A stretch of 64,000 nt of DNA from Brevundimonas subvibrioides ATCC 15264 (GTDB lineage Bacteria > Pseudomonadota > Alphaproteobacteria > Caulobacterales > Caulobacteraceae). The notes under the pieces were generated by a model, which was given only the letters and a program-made list of their open reading frames with translations, did no database searches and was not told the origin of the DNA. This document shows, in pieces, positions 62,579 through 64,000 of the stretch (the stretch's first letter is position 1; every line of letters begins with the position of its first letter). Where the stretch lies: contig NC_014375.1 of the NCBI RefSeq assembly GCF_000144605.1, forward strand, positions 2,542,001-2,606,000, read 5' to 3'. The position numbers and the translations under genes were made by a program.

Positions 62579-64000
62579 ATGCATATCCGGATTACTCGCT
62601 CTCTGCTCCTCGGCTTCGCCTCGGCGGCGACCCTGCTGGCCTGCCCGCTGGCGGCGTCCGCCCAGTCCGCGCCCCCCCAGGATGACGCGAGCGAGGTCGA
62701 CGAGATCGTGGTGACCGGCACGCGTGCCGTGGGCCGGTCGCGGCTCGACACCATTGCGCCCGTCGATGTCGTCTCGGGCGAAAGCCTGACGCGCCAGGGC
62801 GCCGGCACAGAACTGGCCGCCGCCCTGTCGGCCCTGGCCCCGTCCATCAGCTTCCCGCGTCCGGCCATCACCGACGGATCCGACCACGTCCGCCCCGCGA
62901 CCCTGCGAGGCCTCGCCCCGGACCAGACGCTGGTACTGATCAACGGCCAGCGCGGCCACATCGGCGCCCTGGTCAACGTCAACGGCAACATCGGTCGTGG
63001 CTCGACGGCGTTCGACCTGAATACGATCCCGACCGTGACCCTGGGGTCGGTGGAAGTGCTGCGCGACGGGGCCTCGGCCCAGTACGGCGCCGACGCCATT
63101 GCCGGCGTCATCAACCTGCGTCTGCGCGAAGCCAACTCCGGCGGCGCGGTGACGGCCAACTACGGCATCTACGACACCGATTTCCGCACCGCGCGCGGCA
63201 ACCGGAATGAAACCGACGGCGAACAGTCGTCGCTGTCCGGCTGGATCGGCCTGCCCCTGCTGGGTGACGGCTTCCTGACGCTGTCGGGCGAGATCCAGAA
63301 GCGCGACCCGACGAACCGCTCCGACTATGCCGCGCCGGGCTCGGTCGCCAACGGGTCGTCCACCACCGTGATCGGCCGCTTCGGCGACCCGGAAACCGAA
63401 GCGCAGACGGGGTACTTCAACGCCGGCAAGCCTCTGGCGGGCGGCTGGGATGCCTACGCGTTCGGCGGCTATCAGCACCGCGACTCGAATGCCGCCGCGA
63501 CCGCGCGGGCCTTCAACAACGCCAACAACGTCACCGCCATCTATCCGACCGGCTTCCTGCCGATCATCGCCACCGCGATCGACGACTACAACATCTACGG
63601 CGGGGTTCGCGGCCCGGCCCTGGGTTTCGACTGGGACATCAACGTCGGCTACGGCCGCAACGAGCTTGACTACCGGGTCGAGAACAGCCTGAACGCGTCC
63701 TATGGCGCGGCCTCGCAGACCTCGTTCGACGCGGGCGGCCTGGGCTACGACCAGCTGACCGTCGGCGCCGACGCCGTGCGCCAGCTGGACGTGGGACTGT
63801 ATGAGCCGCTCAATCTGGCCGTCGGCGTCGAGTTCCGCCGGGAATCCTTCGACGTGAATGCCGGCGAGCCGACATCCTACAACCGCGGGCCGGTTCTTAC
63901 CGGCGGACTTGGATCGCAGGGCTTCCCCGGCTTCGCCCCGGCCAACGAAGTGGACGAGGACCGCAACAACTACGGCGTCTACGTCGATCTGGAAGGCAAG
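62579..64000 (+). CDS. TonB-dependent outer-membrane receptor, N-terminal part
   Basis: 474 codons to the window edge, still open. Signal peptide to about residue 28 (LLLGFASAATLLACPLAASAQ). TonB-box-like DEIVVTGTR (about 37-45). The plug domain is complete: APVDVVSGESLTRQGAGTEL, LRGLAPDQTLVLINGQRGHIGALVN, and VLRDGASAQYGADAIAGVINLRLRE. The beginning of the beta-barrel follows. It belongs to the large TBDR group of Caulobacterales that take up sugars, siderophores or other large molecules; the substrate is not evident. The start has no close rival. Confidence 0.94.
   Translation, partial: MHIRITRSLLLGFASAATLLACPLAASAQSAPPQDDASEVDEIVVTGTRAVGRSRLDTIAPVDVVSGESLTRQGAGTELAAALSALAPSISFPRPAITDGSDHVRPATLRGLAPDQTLVLINGQRGHIGALVNVNGNIGRGSTAFDLNTIPTVTLGSVEVLRDGASAQYGADAIAGVINLRLREANSGGAVTANYGIYDTDFRTARGNRNETDGEQSSLSGWIGLPLLGDGFLTLSGEIQKRDPTNRSDYAAPGSVANGSSTTVIGRFGDPETEAQTGYFNAGKPLAGGWDAYAFGGYQHRDSNAAATARAFNNANNVTAIYPTGFLPIIATAIDDYNIYGGVRGPALGFDWDINVGYGRNELDYRVENSLNASYGAASQTSFDAGGLGYDQLTVGADAVRQLDVGLYEPLNLAVGVEFRRESFDVNAGEPTSYNRGPVLTGGLGSQGFPGFAPANEVDEDRNNYGVYVDLEGK

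Overview
The window is about 64 kb of very GC-rich chromosome (codon third positions almost all G or C). It looks like an alphaproteobacterium of the Caulobacterales, most likely Brevundimonas or a close relative. This rests on Caulobacter-like holdfast genes (hfsD/hfsA/hfsB) with a CtrA-type box between them, a leucyl-transferase (Bpt) of Caulobacter type, stand-alone motB, ECF sigma/membrane-protein modules, and a TonB-dependent receptor. There is no phage, plasmid, insertion sequence or CRISPR array. Nearly all of the sequence is vertically inherited housekeeping DNA, densely packed, with many 1-11 bp gene overlaps.

Layout: 0-5 kb holds the end of an amino-acid permease, tRNA-Leu(TAG), motB, bpt, eno, a frameshifted lipoprotein gene and rpmF. 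5.2-11.3 kb holds two unrecognised proteins, then a yfgM-bamB-der operon and panB. 11.3-15.4 kb holds two similar ECF sigma modules read leftward (small membrane protein, sigma factor, likely anti-sigma), with a lipoprotein between them, followed by a DUF2188 protein and repeat-rich intergenic DNA. 15.4-19.5 kb holds arsC-like, nnrD, glnB-glnA and an FkbM methyltransferase. 19.5-25 kb holds tatABC, rnhA, an nfeD/stomatin pair, a secreted protein with an almost purely Asp/Glu tail, and a Nudix hydrolase. 25-34 kb is metabolic: a D-2-hydroxyacid oxidase, yaaA, 3-hydroxybutyrate dehydrogenase, patatin, a VOC protein, tsaC/sua5, yceI, cytochrome b561 and an acyl-CoA dehydrogenase. 34-37.2 kb is the holdfast export locus.

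37.3-40.8 kb holds a Sel1 protein, a glutathione transferase, a low-complexity RcnB-like protein, a pair of I78 inhibitor-like lipoproteins and holC. pepA then stands divergent to an outer-membrane and rRNA run (lptF-lptG-lptD-surA-pdxA-rsmA). A Tat-type dienelactone hydrolase and an aminotransferase follow. 52.7-60.8 kb is a leftward run: fabD, fabG, a small membrane gene, acpP, fabF, mltG, yicC, gmk, fhs. The window ends with rpsF-rpsR-rplI and the start of a TonB-dependent receptor.

The main themes are envelope building (Lpt, SurA, BamB, MltG, FASII, Tat, Hfs), nitrogen sensing (GlnB/GlnA) and translation. I see no clear new multi-gene defence or biosynthetic system. The features most likely to be under-described are the duplicated ECF modules, the I78-like pair in which a CTTC motif replaces the usual inhibitor loop, the HfsB homologue without its P-loop lysine, the polyacidic secreted protein, the homopolymer frameshift and three families of intergenic repeats.
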